Below, in pieces: positions 15,333 to 23,294 of a DNA stretch of 44,289 nucleotides (the first letter of the stretch is position 1; every line of letters begins with the position of its first letter). The position numbers and the translations under genes are program-made. The notes under the pieces are model-generated. The model saw nothing but the letters and a program-made list of their open reading frames with translations, was not told the origin of the DNA and searched no databases. Origin of the DNA: a virus; the IMG/VR virus record IMGVR_UViG_3300032282_002962, positions 1 to 44,289 of that record; one strand, written 5' to 3'.

Positions 15333-16534
15333 AGATAGCAATTATTATGGGACGCGGCATTGAAGGATGCGGTGTTACCAAGTTTACAGTAGAACAAACA
15401 AAATGGCTCGATAAACACGGGCATGATTTTGTTGTATACTCGTCAAAAGATAAATCATGGACACGTAAGAATGCCCACGATGTATCTAACGTCGTTCAAT
15501 TGAAGTTTGCTAAACCAGAAGAAACTAATAAGATGATTGAAGGCTGTAACAACGCCGATGTAGTTATTATTAATAGTCTTCCTTCAGTTGGACATCCTGA
15601 AAAATGTATTAATGAATTTAAGCGAGCACTAAATGAAATTACCAAACCAATCGTCCTCATCCAACACGACCACTCATCCCTCTCGATTAAGCGCAATGCT
15701 GCAATCGATGACGCTGTTAGAAAAGCTAGCATTCTTTTTGGCCATAGTTCTAGCAACGATTTCGCTAAGTACGTATCTTCAGTAACTGAAGGTGGAGGTC
15801 TTGCGGGATTCTTCGATGAAGATAAATCTAAGACCATCTTAAACTTTCAACCCGGAATGGACTTTGATGCAGTACGTAAGAAGTACTGGAAAGACATTTA
15901 TTACACTGATCCTAATATGCATAAGTGGATTGGCCGTACCACAAGTTGGAAAGGCTATGTTCAGATGTTTAAGTTTCATAATGAATTTCTTCGTCCTAAT
16001 GGTTACATTACTACGTTTGAAGGTATTGAAAAGTCTCCAGCATATCTTGGATTCCGTGAACTATCAGAGTTCCACGGTATGATTGATAAGAACATTGCCT
16101 CAACTAATCTTGAAAATAATCAACCAGCATATGTGTTTGGCCCATTCATCAATGATGAAATGCTTGAACGTATGTCACGCGTTGGATTTGGTTATCAATT
16201 ATCCGTGTTAGATGAACGATTTATTCAACGCTCTATTGAATATACTCATTGTGAAGTAGCATGCACCGGTGTAGTACCTGTCTTCCGGAAGACATATGGT
16301 GAACGCTGTACTCATCGTAAGTTTGGCGATAAGCTAATTGATTGTAAAGATACCGGTACTATTTGGCTTGATGATAATGACATGCAACCGGCCTTTGATT
16401 TGGTAGATAAATTATCTAAGGACTGCGGAATGCGGAATGAATACCGTGAAATGGCATTCCAATTTTATAAACAACATCAAGACTCAGAGCATACCTTTGC
16501 TGAGATGATGAAACAGATTGAAGATAATTTATGA
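15329..16534 (+). CDS. agt: DNA alpha-glucosyltransferase (T4 Agt-like)
   Basis: 401 aa (T4 Agt 400). It transfers glucose from UDP-glucose to 5-hydroxymethylcytosine in DNA, in alpha linkage, shielding phage DNA from nucleases. Likeness to T4 Agt runs through the whole protein: GIEGCGVTKFTVEQ at the N terminus, QHDHSSLSIKRN, YWKDI, WIGRTTSWKGYVQMF, MLERMSRVGFGYQLS and RSIEYTHCEVACTG. Encoded with gp42, which makes the acceptor base. This is the strongest evidence that the phage has glucosylated DNA. Confidence 0.94.
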   Translation: MKIAIIMGRGIEGCGVTKFTVEQTKWLDKHGHDFVVYSSKDKSWTRKNAHDVSNVVQLKFAKPEETNKMIEGCNNADVVIINSLPSVGHPEKCINEFKRALNEITKPIVLIQHDHSSLSIKRNAAIDDAVRKASILFGHSSSNDFAKYVSSVTEGGGLAGFFDEDKSKTILNFQPGMDFDAVRKKYWKDIYYTDPNMHKWIGRTTSWKGYVQMFKFHNEFLRPNGYITTFEGIEKSPAYLGFRELSEFHGMIDKNIASTNLENNQPAYVFGPFINDEMLERMSRVGFGYQLSVLDERFIQRSIEYTHCEVACTGVVPVFRKTYGERCTHRKFGDKLIDCKDTGTIWLDDNDMQPAFDLVDKLSKDCGMRNEYREMAFQFYKQHQDSEHTFAEMMKQIEDNL

Positions 16535-17721
16535 CATTTAAACATGCATCTATCGTTCCATTAATTGGAGGAGAAACTCTTGGTCAAATTAATGCATTCG
16601 GTACGAAACCTGATTACTTACTTTCGTACACTCCATTTAGTAACAACGATTCGCACTTGGTTAATTACCTTAAAGACGTTCCTTACATCTTACTCGACCA
16701 AGGGGGAAAACATCCTGGGTATGTTGATATTGTTAATGCTGTGTGCCCTTGTGCTGGTCTCAGCTCTCTTTCTCCAAGCGCGAACTCAGAAGCTGCTGTT
16801 AATGATTGGATGACTACTACTGCAAAGTATGTACTTGAAGAAATGAAACCTCAAGTATTTTGGGGTGAGAATGCTCCACGATTTGCAGGTGAGATGGGTA
16901 AACCTATTGTTGCTAAGTTACATAAGCTTGCACAAGACAATGGTTATACAATGTCTGTATATAGAACTAAATCATTGCTGCATGGACTTTCGCAAGTTCG
17001 TGAAAGAAGTTTCTACTTCTTCTGGAAAGGTGATAAAGTTCCAGTGTTTAAATACTTTGACGAGTATAGAGTTAGCATTGAAGATCAAATTAATCTTGCA
17101 AAGCCTGAGTCTACTCAACAGGAAGTAACTAATAAGAAGATTCCAAGTAAGGATGATCCGTACTATCGTTATGTTCTTGAGGTTATGCATGGAGGTATTT
17201 CACATGCTGAATTCCAAAAGACATTGAAGAAGTCTGCCGATGCAATGCATTACATTGAAGAGAATGGCCACAACTATCGAATGGTGAAGTCTTTCTTTGA
17301 AAAGGAAGGTTATACCAAACTTGCAGGTAAGATGGATGCTATTCAAGATAAACTTGATGCAGGTGGAAACATTATGAGACGTGCCTCATATATTCCTAAG
17401 GATTATATTGGAGCATTTGTTGGACACCTTCCAGTGTCTATGACTCATCATACCGAAGATAGATACCTTACATACCGTGAGTGTATGACTATTATGGGTT
17501 TGCCTCAAGACTTTGAACTCTTGAATCCAGCAAGAAATCTAAATCACGTATGCCAGAATGTTCCAGTTCATACTGCAACTGATATGGCATTTGAAATTAA
17601 AGCTGTTCTAGAAGGTAAACGAGATATGAAGAATGGTACTTTAATGTATCAGTTTAATCCTCAGAAAACTCATGAGCTTAGAGACCCAGAGCCAATAAGT
17701 AGCTTAGAATCCTTCCTATAA
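16531..17721 (+). CDS. Divergent C5-cytosine methyltransferase-like protein
   Basis: 396 aa, overlaps agt by four bases. Recognisable C5-MTase motifs: IV PC (73-74) in VCPCAGLS, VI ENA (113-115) instead of ENV, VIII QVRERS (155-160), and TYRECMTIMGLPQDF near the end (motifs IX-X). Motif I, the SAM site, is degenerate: PLIGGETLG near residues 10-18 replaces the usual FxGxGG, and the motif II acid is not evident. In a hydroxymethylcytosine phage ordinary C5 methylation would be blocked, so its substrate is an open question. The operon ends here at a terminator. Confidence 0.8.
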   Translation: MTFKHASIVPLIGGETLGQINAFGTKPDYLLSYTPFSNNDSHLVNYLKDVPYILLDQGGKHPGYVDIVNAVCPCAGLSSLSPSANSEAAVNDWMTTTAKYVLEEMKPQVFWGENAPRFAGEMGKPIVAKLHKLAQDNGYTMSVYRTKSLLHGLSQVRERSFYFFWKGDKVPVFKYFDEYRVSIEDQINLAKPESTQQEVTNKKIPSKDDPYYRYVLEVMHGGISHAEFQKTLKKSADAMHYIEENGHNYRMVKSFFEKEGYTKLAGKMDAIQDKLDAGGNIMRRASYIPKDYIGAFVGHLPVSMTHHTEDRYLTYRECMTIMGLPQDFELLNPARNLNHVCQNVPVHTATDMAFEIKAVLEGKRDMKNGTLMYQFNPQKTHELRDPEPISSLESFL

Positions 17722-17723
17722 AG

Positions 17724-17750
17724 ATCGCCCTTCGGGGCGATTCTAGTTTT
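17724..17750 (+). terminator. Intrinsic terminator closing the modification operon
   Basis: ATCGCCC (17724-17730), TTCG loop, GGGCGAT (17735-17741): 7 bp with a stable tetraloop, then TCTAGTTTT. Two bases after the stop of the methyltransferase gene. Confidence 0.75.
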
Positions 17751-17757
17751 ATAAATA
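17750..17757 (+). promoter_or_regulatory. T4-type late promoter for the head-protein region
   Basis: Exact TATAAATA overlapping the end of the terminator, 28 bases before the next ATG. It marks the switch from the early/middle modification operon to the late structural block running to about 27 kb. Confidence 0.82.
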
Positions 17758-17784
17758 GTTCTATTACATAGCTTTTAGAACTAA

Positions 17785-18930
17785 ATGGCCACAATCACGT
17801 TAGCTAAGAAACAACTTACGCCCAATCAATTTGGACTTGGTATGTCGCCCGAAGATTCTGCTTCCCTTTTTAGAAAAGTTACAGCAGGTTTAAAGTCTAT
17901 GCATACCTCTAAGAAGCTTTCTACAGGTGTATTTAATATATGTACAGAGATCTTAGCACATTCTCAAAAAGGTAAGAAGACTTTTGATGTAGACTTCTCG
18001 TCTTGGGTTACTCCACAGGAAGTAGGTATTATTGTATCAGACTTTGGTGAAGTTACAGGTGCTCTGTATATGCTTAAACATTCGGGCACAAAGTTTGTTA
18101 AGGTTAAATTCCCAACACTAGCAAATGAAAAGCTTGTGGATTATTATCTTATAGATGGAGAGGGTATTGAATATCCATTCTCTGCTAAAGCGGGTGCTGG
18201 AGGTAAACCATCTATCACTGCTGTTACTCCTATCATCACGAAGATGAAAGGTCTTAAAGGTAAGACTAAATTAGCAGCAGAAGTTATATTGGCTATTGGT
18301 ATTGAAGAAAAGACTGCAACAGGTAAGAGTACCGGTACAGACTTGTTTAAAGGTCCATTGCTTGCAGCAGAGATTTTAAGTAAGGATATTCCTGCTTATC
18401 CAGCTTTAATTAAAGTTCTTCAAGATAAGAAGTTGAAGACTGGATATACAGGTGGAACTCCTACATCGGAGCATCTTGATAACGCTATGGCAAATGCAGG
18501 AATGTATCCAGCTTGTGTTGAAACATTCTTTAAACCATTTATGGATGCAGCAAAGTCTAAGGGCTTTGAACTTAAAGATGAAACATCTGTGAAGAGAGCA
18601 GTTAATCTTTCGCCTTATGGACTACCTGGAGGTAAACCACACCGCGATAAGAGATGGGGATTATTACATTATCCTCTTACAGCTAATCTTATAAGTTGGC
18701 TAAATAATCCAGACAATGGCGCAACAGACTTGTTATCGAAGGCTGCAAAGACTCTTACAGTAACACAGATTTACTTAGATGTTTCACCAGCAAAAAATCC
18801 AAAGACATGTGTGTATACGTTTAAAGAATTCTCGGATGCTCAATTCCAATTTGGATCTCCATCGAGTACACCTAATCCAATTGGAAATAGAATTGGTTTG
18901 ACAATGATAAAGACGCCTAAGAAAAAATAA
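17785..18930 (+). CDS. Late protein of unknown function
   Basis: 381 aa, first gene after a late promoter. Begins MATITLAKKQLTPNQFGL. No transmembrane segment or signal. The segment YYLIDGEGIEYPFSAKAGAG has a D...E...S-x-K arrangement that faintly recalls a nuclease core, not enough for a call. The product is likely made late and might be virion-associated by position. There is no obvious ribosome site in the short A/T-rich leader. Confidence 0.75.
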   Translation: MATITLAKKQLTPNQFGLGMSPEDSASLFRKVTAGLKSMHTSKKLSTGVFNICTEILAHSQKGKKTFDVDFSSWVTPQEVGIIVSDFGEVTGALYMLKHSGTKFVKVKFPTLANEKLVDYYLIDGEGIEYPFSAKAGAGGKPSITAVTPIITKMKGLKGKTKLAAEVILAIGIEEKTATGKSTGTDLFKGPLLAAEILSKDIPAYPALIKVLQDKKLKTGYTGGTPTSEHLDNAMANAGMYPACVETFFKPFMDAAKSKGFELKDETSVKRAVNLSPYGLPGGKPHRDKRWGLLHYPLTANLISWLNNPDNGATDLLSKAAKTLTVTQIYLDVSPAKNPKTCVYTFKEFSDAQFQFGSPSSTPNPIGNRIGLTMIKTPKKK

Positions 18931-18938
18931 GGATAGTT

Positions 18939-20165
18939 ATGTTACAGTTTAAAAGTTTCCTAAAAGAGGAAGAAGATCCACAACAGTTAAAGCATATTCA
19001 TCATGCTGAAGACCGTCCTTTGATGCACGGTCATGAAGGTTTTGAACATGCGCATGGAGCTTTAACGCAAGCTCATGAACACATGAAAGCTGGTAAACAT
19101 AATACCAATCTTACTATGAAGTATGATGGTTCTCCTTCAGTAGTGTTTGGTCATCATCCAAAGACCGGAAAATTCTTTGTAGCCTCTAAGTCTGCATTCA
19201 ATAAGAATCCAAAGATTAATCATACAGAAGCAGACATTGACAAGAATCATGGACACGCTCCAGGTCTTGCAGATAAATTAAAAGCAGCACTTCATCACCT
19301 ACCAAAGGTTACCCCAAAGCATGGAGTATATCAAGGTGACTTAATGCATTCTGGTGGATCTAAAGGTGATGTACATCACGATCCAAAAACTGGAACTGCA
19401 AAGTTTACACCTAACACAATCACTTATACTGCTCACGGCGATGAAGCTAAGAAAGCAGCTCAATCAAAAGTAGGTGTAGTTGTTCATCAGAAGTATGAAC
19501 ACACCGGTGCTAGTAAAGAGCTACACCATATGAGTGCAACACCACATCCAGACACGCATAACTTTAAGCAACATAAAGATGTACATTTGAAGTCTGCAGA
19601 GCACGATACAAGTAAGATTAATTACTCACATCAATCACAAGAACAATTCCATAAGCATATGAATGCAGCTAAAGACATTCATGATACACATGGATCTAAG
19701 ATGTATAAAGCTATTCATCCACAGCACAGCGGTGAAGGTGGACATATGGCTACGTATATTAACTCAACTGTACGTACAGATAGTGTACCAACTGCTAAAG
19801 GATTCCAAGCTCATATGAAATCGCACTTTGATAAAGCTGCGAGTAAACTTAAGTCTGAAACAGGTCAGGCTAAGAAGCATGCCGAAGGTGCATCCCATAT
19901 TCAACATATTGAACAGAATAAGTCTCACTATGATCACTTATTTACAATGCATCAACACTTACAAAAAGCTAAGGATACTTTAGTTCATAATCTAAATCAA
20001 CATACTGGTGGATTAGAACATCACATTGATCATGCTAAAACAGATCCAGAAGGATTTGTTGTTAACCATACACATAATGGAAGAACAGAACCTACTAAAC
20101 TAGTTAATAGAGCTGAGTTTAGTAAAGCCAATCTTTTAAAGATTAAGAAATGGAAACAAGAATGA
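18939..20165 (+). CDS. Ligase-like nucleotidyltransferase (DUF6267-like) with capsid-targeting peptide
   Basis: 408 aa, very His-rich. Residues 1-10, MLQFKSFLKE, resemble the T4 capsid targeting sequence and end in LxE, the prohead protease consensus. The body shows K61 in MKYDGSPS (the KxDG nucleotidyl-lysine motif of ATP-dependent ligases), YQGDLM (about 131-136), and GVVVHQKY (179-186), in ligase order. The region ASKSAFNKNPKI is typical of a family known from T4-like phages (DUF6267). An adenylating or ligase-type enzyme packed in the head is inferred, not shown. Confidence 0.8.
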   Translation: MLQFKSFLKEEEDPQQLKHIHHAEDRPLMHGHEGFEHAHGALTQAHEHMKAGKHNTNLTMKYDGSPSVVFGHHPKTGKFFVASKSAFNKNPKINHTEADIDKNHGHAPGLADKLKAALHHLPKVTPKHGVYQGDLMHSGGSKGDVHHDPKTGTAKFTPNTITYTAHGDEAKKAAQSKVGVVVHQKYEHTGASKELHHMSATPHPDTHNFKQHKDVHLKSAEHDTSKINYSHQSQEQFHKHMNAAKDIHDTHGSKMYKAIHPQHSGEGGHMATYINSTVRTDSVPTAKGFQAHMKSHFDKAASKLKSETGQAKKHAEGASHIQHIEQNKSHYDHLFTMHQHLQKAKDTLVHNLNQHTGGLEHHIDHAKTDPEGFVVNHTHNGRTEPTKLVNRAEFSKANLLKIKKWKQE

Positions 20166-20770
20166 TATCGTTTACCGAATACCTAGAAGAAGGTGCTGGT
20201 GATAAGCATGGAGTTATTGCAGTTGGACGTATGAATCCTCCAACTACAGGACATATGCAAGTCATTAATAAAGTGCATACACTCGCTCAAAAGCATAATG
20301 CAGAACACAAAGTAGTTGTTACTCATAGCCAAGATGCTAAGAAGAATCCTTTAAGTGCAGCTCAAAAGATTAAGCACTTAAAGCGTTATAGTAAAGAGAC
20401 TAATGTAGTTGCAGGTTCTAAAGAGAAGCCAAACGTATTAGCTCATGCTTCTGATATGCATAAGTCTGGAGTTACTCACCTTCATGTAGTAGCAGGTTCA
20501 GATAGAGTTGAAGCAACTAAGAAATTACTACACGATTATAACGGTAAGGAAGCTGCTCACGGTCACTATAACTTTAAGAAGATTACTGTACATTCTTCTG
20601 GTAAAAGAGATGCTGACTCTGAAGGTACATCTGGTATGTCAGGCACTAAGATGAGAGAGCATGCTAAGAATAATAACTTTAAGGAATTCCGTAAAGGAGT
20701 TCCATCACATGTATCAGATGCTCATGCGCATGAGTTAATGCACGACGTACAGCAAGGACAACTAAAATGA
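20162..20770 (+). CDS. HIGH-superfamily nucleotidyltransferase with capsid-targeting peptide
   Basis: 202 aa. Starts MISFTEYLEE, again a targeting-like peptide ending in LxE. Then the nucleotidyltransferase fold: GRMNPPTTGH (22-31, the HxGH motif with Thr for the first His, common in phage forms) and SGMSGTKMRE near residue 162-171 (the SSTxxR counterpart). Such enzymes transfer NMP groups, as in NAD or CTP-choline synthesis. ATG at 20162 overlaps the previous stop. May be injected to act on host NAD or another cofactor; inference. Confidence 0.85.
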   Translation: MISFTEYLEEGAGDKHGVIAVGRMNPPTTGHMQVINKVHTLAQKHNAEHKVVVTHSQDAKKNPLSAAQKIKHLKRYSKETNVVAGSKEKPNVLAHASDMHKSGVTHLHVVAGSDRVEATKKLLHDYNGKEAAHGHYNFKKITVHSSGKRDADSEGTSGMSGTKMREHAKNNNFKEFRKGVPSHVSDAHAHELMHDVQQGQLK

Positions 20771-21315
20771 TATCATTTAAAGAGTACTTAGAAGAGAAGC
20801 GTGGATTGTGGGATAACATTCATGCTAAGCGTAAACGCATTAAAGCTGGTTCTGGCGAACATATGCGTAAGCCTGGAGAAAAAGGTCGACCAACTGCATC
20901 CGACTTTAAAGCTGCGGCTGAATCAGTTGAGTTAACTGCTGATGAGCAATTTGATATTATTGAAGAAGTAGTAATTGAATTAGCTCAGCAACATAATTTA
21001 GATCCAGAAATTGTATGGGAAAAGTTTGAAGATATTGAAGATGACAAACTGTTTGAATATGCTATTGATGCTAAAGGATATAAGTCTTCAACTGGAGGTC
21101 TAACCCAAAAAGGTGTTGACGCTTACAACCGTAAGACCGGCGGTCACTTACAAACTGCAGTAACTACTAAACCTTCAAAGCTAAAGCCTGGAAGTAAAGC
21201 TGCTAATCGTCGTAAGTCATTCTGTGCTCGTATGGGTGGAGTTAAAGGTCCTATGAAAGACGAAAAGGGTCGTCCAACTCGTAAGGCATTAGCACTAAGA
21301 AAGTGGAATTGCTAA
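20767..21315 (+). CDS. Basic late protein with capsid-targeting peptide (DUF6321-like)
   Basis: 182 aa. Starts MISFKEYLEEKRG with LxE at the targeting boundary. Then LWDNIHAKRKRIKAGSGE, a motif frequent in phage and giant-virus proteins, an acidic helical part, and a basic C-terminal domain GYKSSTGGLTQKGVDAYN to SFCARMGGVKGP, of the DUF6321 type. The basic tail suggests nucleic-acid contact inside the head. ATGA overlap with the gene before. Confidence 0.8.
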   Translation: MISFKEYLEEKRGLWDNIHAKRKRIKAGSGEHMRKPGEKGRPTASDFKAAAESVELTADEQFDIIEEVVIELAQQHNLDPEIVWEKFEDIEDDKLFEYAIDAKGYKSSTGGLTQKGVDAYNRKTGGHLQTAVTTKPSKLKPGSKAANRRKSFCARMGGVKGPMKDEKGRPTRKALALRKWNC

Positions 21316-21479
21316 TGCTAAAGTTTAAAGATTTTATCCAAGAAGAGAATACCCAAGGCGATATTGGAACGGATAAACTTACCAAGCATCGTAAGAAATT
21401 AACACCTGGAGAAAAGCCAGAAACTCCAGATATGTTACCAGATTATTGCGAATGTGAAAATATACAAAAGAATAAATAA
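21315..21479 (+). CDS. Short protein with capsid-targeting peptide (54 aa)
   Basis: ATG at 21315 overlaps the previous stop by one base (TAATG) and the frame closes at 21477-21479. It encodes 54 residues starting MLKFKDFIQEENTQGD, with IxE at the same place as its neighbours' LxE sites. After cleavage only about 44 residues remain, rich in Lys and Pro. In T4 such small cleaved internal peptides and proteins fill the mature head. Easily missed by size cut-offs. Confidence 0.75.
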   Translation: MLKFKDFIQEENTQGDIGTDKLTKHRKKLTPGEKPETPDMLPDYCECENIQKNK

Positions 21480-21509
21480 GATATAACGTTTACTTATCGA
21501 TGGAATTAC

Positions 21510-22835
21510 ATGAAAAAATACAGACAGTTAGTTACTCAACTGCCATCTAAAAAAGTTGTCTTAGGATTTAATGAGTTTCAGTCACCTTCGGCTGTTCATG
21601 AAGTCTATATCAACTCTATCAAAAAGTTAGCTTCTTCTCAGAAAGCTGATCATGTCATTTTTGCTTCTTGCACAGAAGACAAAAAGATTCCACTTCCAGT
21701 AGATCGTAAAGTATATTTTTTGGAAAGAATGTTTCCAAAGACGAACTTTCTTGCGTGTAATGAAGTTGTAAATGATATAACAACTATCACCAAAGTTCTT
21801 TTTGAAAAATATAAGCATGTTACAATCGTAACTTCTCAAAGCCAAGTTGCTTCATACGAAAAGTTACTCGAGAATTTTAATGTACAGATTATTGGAGTAC
21901 AGGATTTTACTCCAAATGCTAAGATTGTTGAGAGTCTTAAAAAGGGAGATTTTGGTTCCTTTAAGAAGTCTCTTCCATTTACTATAACTGAACTTGATAG
22001 CAAGCGTCTTATGAATGAGATGCGTTTAGCTATGGGTCTTAAAGTTCTTAAAGAACAAGTTAAGTTTGAAACCAACGAATTAAGAGAAAAGTATTTCGCT
22101 GGAGAAATATTTAATGTTGGTGAGATAGTAGAGTCGGATGATACTGTATATGAAATCATTAAGCGTGGTTCAAATCACCTATTACTTCAAGATGAAAAGG
22201 GAAACCGTATAAGCAAGTTTCCTCAAGAGCTACAGTTATCTAATAAAGAATTCGTTTTAGAGGAATCTAATATGCCAACACCTCAACTAGAAGTTGAAAA
22301 AGTCAATGAAGCACAGGGTTTAGAAGGTGCAATGGACGGAGCGCAAGATACTTTAGAATCAGATCTAAATGATAAACAAATTGATGATATGGTTGGTGGA
22401 GTAACCGATGATCATATCATTAATCATTGTTACGATGATCACGAATTATGTATTATTGATGATGAAACCGGTGAGCATCTTCATGATTTACATGAAGAAG
22501 TGATTATGGAAGTTCTATCACGTATGGAACGTATCAAAGCAAAAATAAGATTTGCAAGATCAGAAACTAAGCGTGAAAGAAAAACACGTGTTGCTCTTAA
22601 GACACATTCCAATGTAAAGACTATTAATAATAGAGCACGTCGTTTAGCAATTCAAATGATGAAAGAAAGAATTGCAAAGCGTCCTCTTGATAAACTATCT
22701 GTATCGGATAAAGAAAGAATTGAAAGAATGATGGCAAAACGTAAAGTTGTTATCAATCGTCTTGCTATGAAACTCGTACCAAAGGTTAGAAAAATTGAAT
22801 CAGATCGCCTTTCGCATAAAAATTATACTAAATGA
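21510..22835 (+). CDS. Late protein: nucleotidyltransferase-like domain plus basic tail
   Basis: 441 aa with three parts. Residues 1-190 resemble a nucleotidyltransferase (VVLGFNEFQSPSAVHEVYIN, where the HxGH motif is degenerate). Residues about 205-250 form a small beta domain (FNVGEIVESDDTVYEI). The last 110 residues are highly basic and helical (SETKRERKTRVALK to MAKRKVVINRLAMK), a tail shared by head-associated proteins of T4-like phages. An acidic linker lies between. Probably structural, with a dead enzyme fold; this is inference. Confidence 0.72.
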   Translation: MKKYRQLVTQLPSKKVVLGFNEFQSPSAVHEVYINSIKKLASSQKADHVIFASCTEDKKIPLPVDRKVYFLERMFPKTNFLACNEVVNDITTITKVLFEKYKHVTIVTSQSQVASYEKLLENFNVQIIGVQDFTPNAKIVESLKKGDFGSFKKSLPFTITELDSKRLMNEMRLAMGLKVLKEQVKFETNELREKYFAGEIFNVGEIVESDDTVYEIIKRGSNHLLLQDEKGNRISKFPQELQLSNKEFVLEESNMPTPQLEVEKVNEAQGLEGAMDGAQDTLESDLNDKQIDDMVGGVTDDHIINHCYDDHELCIIDDETGEHLHDLHEEVIMEVLSRMERIKAKIRFARSETKRERKTRVALKTHSNVKTINNRARRLAIQMMKERIAKRPLDKLSVSDKERIERMMAKRKVVINRLAMKLVPKVRKIESDRLSHKNYTK

Positions 22836-22847
22836 AAGAGATAATAT

Positions 22848-23294
22848 ATGGATGAATTACAAGCATCACTGAAGGTATCATTGGCAAATACATTTGTCAT
22901 GTACTTCAAAACACACGGATATCACTGGAATGTTGAAGGAATTCACTTCAGCCAGTACCACGAATTCTTTGGAGATCTATATGAAGACCTATATGGCGCT
23001 GTAGATCCTCTTGCAGAAAACTTGAGAAAACTCGGTGTTTATGCACCAAAGAGTTTAACTGAACTATTTGATGCAACTACTATTAGAGAAAATCAATCTA
23101 TAGTAGGAGATAATCTAAAAGATATGCTAAATAGTTTAGAAGCTGATAATAAGGAAGTTATTAATTCTTTGAACAAGACATTTGTACTAGCAACAAAAGC
23201 TAATAAACAAGGTCTTGCAGATTACATCGCTGGAAGGATTGATACTCATGAAAAACACGCGTGGATGTTAACAGCATCTCTTAAAGGAGCATAA
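22848..23294 (+). CDS. dps: Dps/ferritin-like DNA-protection protein
   Basis: 148 aa, Dps family: dodecamers that oxidise and store iron and may coat DNA. The ferroxidase ligands H26 (YHWN), H38 (YHEFF), D53 and E57 (VDPLAE) keep exactly the spacing of E. coli Dps H51, H63, D78, E82. The C-terminal helix ends HEKHAWMLTASLKG. It sits inside the late cassette of head proteins, though it lacks the targeting peptide. Likely shields DNA from oxidative damage. Confidence 0.92.
   Translation: MDELQASLKVSLANTFVMYFKTHGYHWNVEGIHFSQYHEFFGDLYEDLYGAVDPLAENLRKLGVYAPKSLTELFDATTIRENQSIVGDNLKDMLNSLEADNKEVINSLNKTFVLATKANKQGLADYIAGRIDTHEKHAWMLTASLKGA

Noticed and set aside
21470-21478. AATAAATA before the gene at 21510 as a late promoter
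   Set aside because: First base differs from the TATAAATA consensus and such A/T words are expected by chance here.
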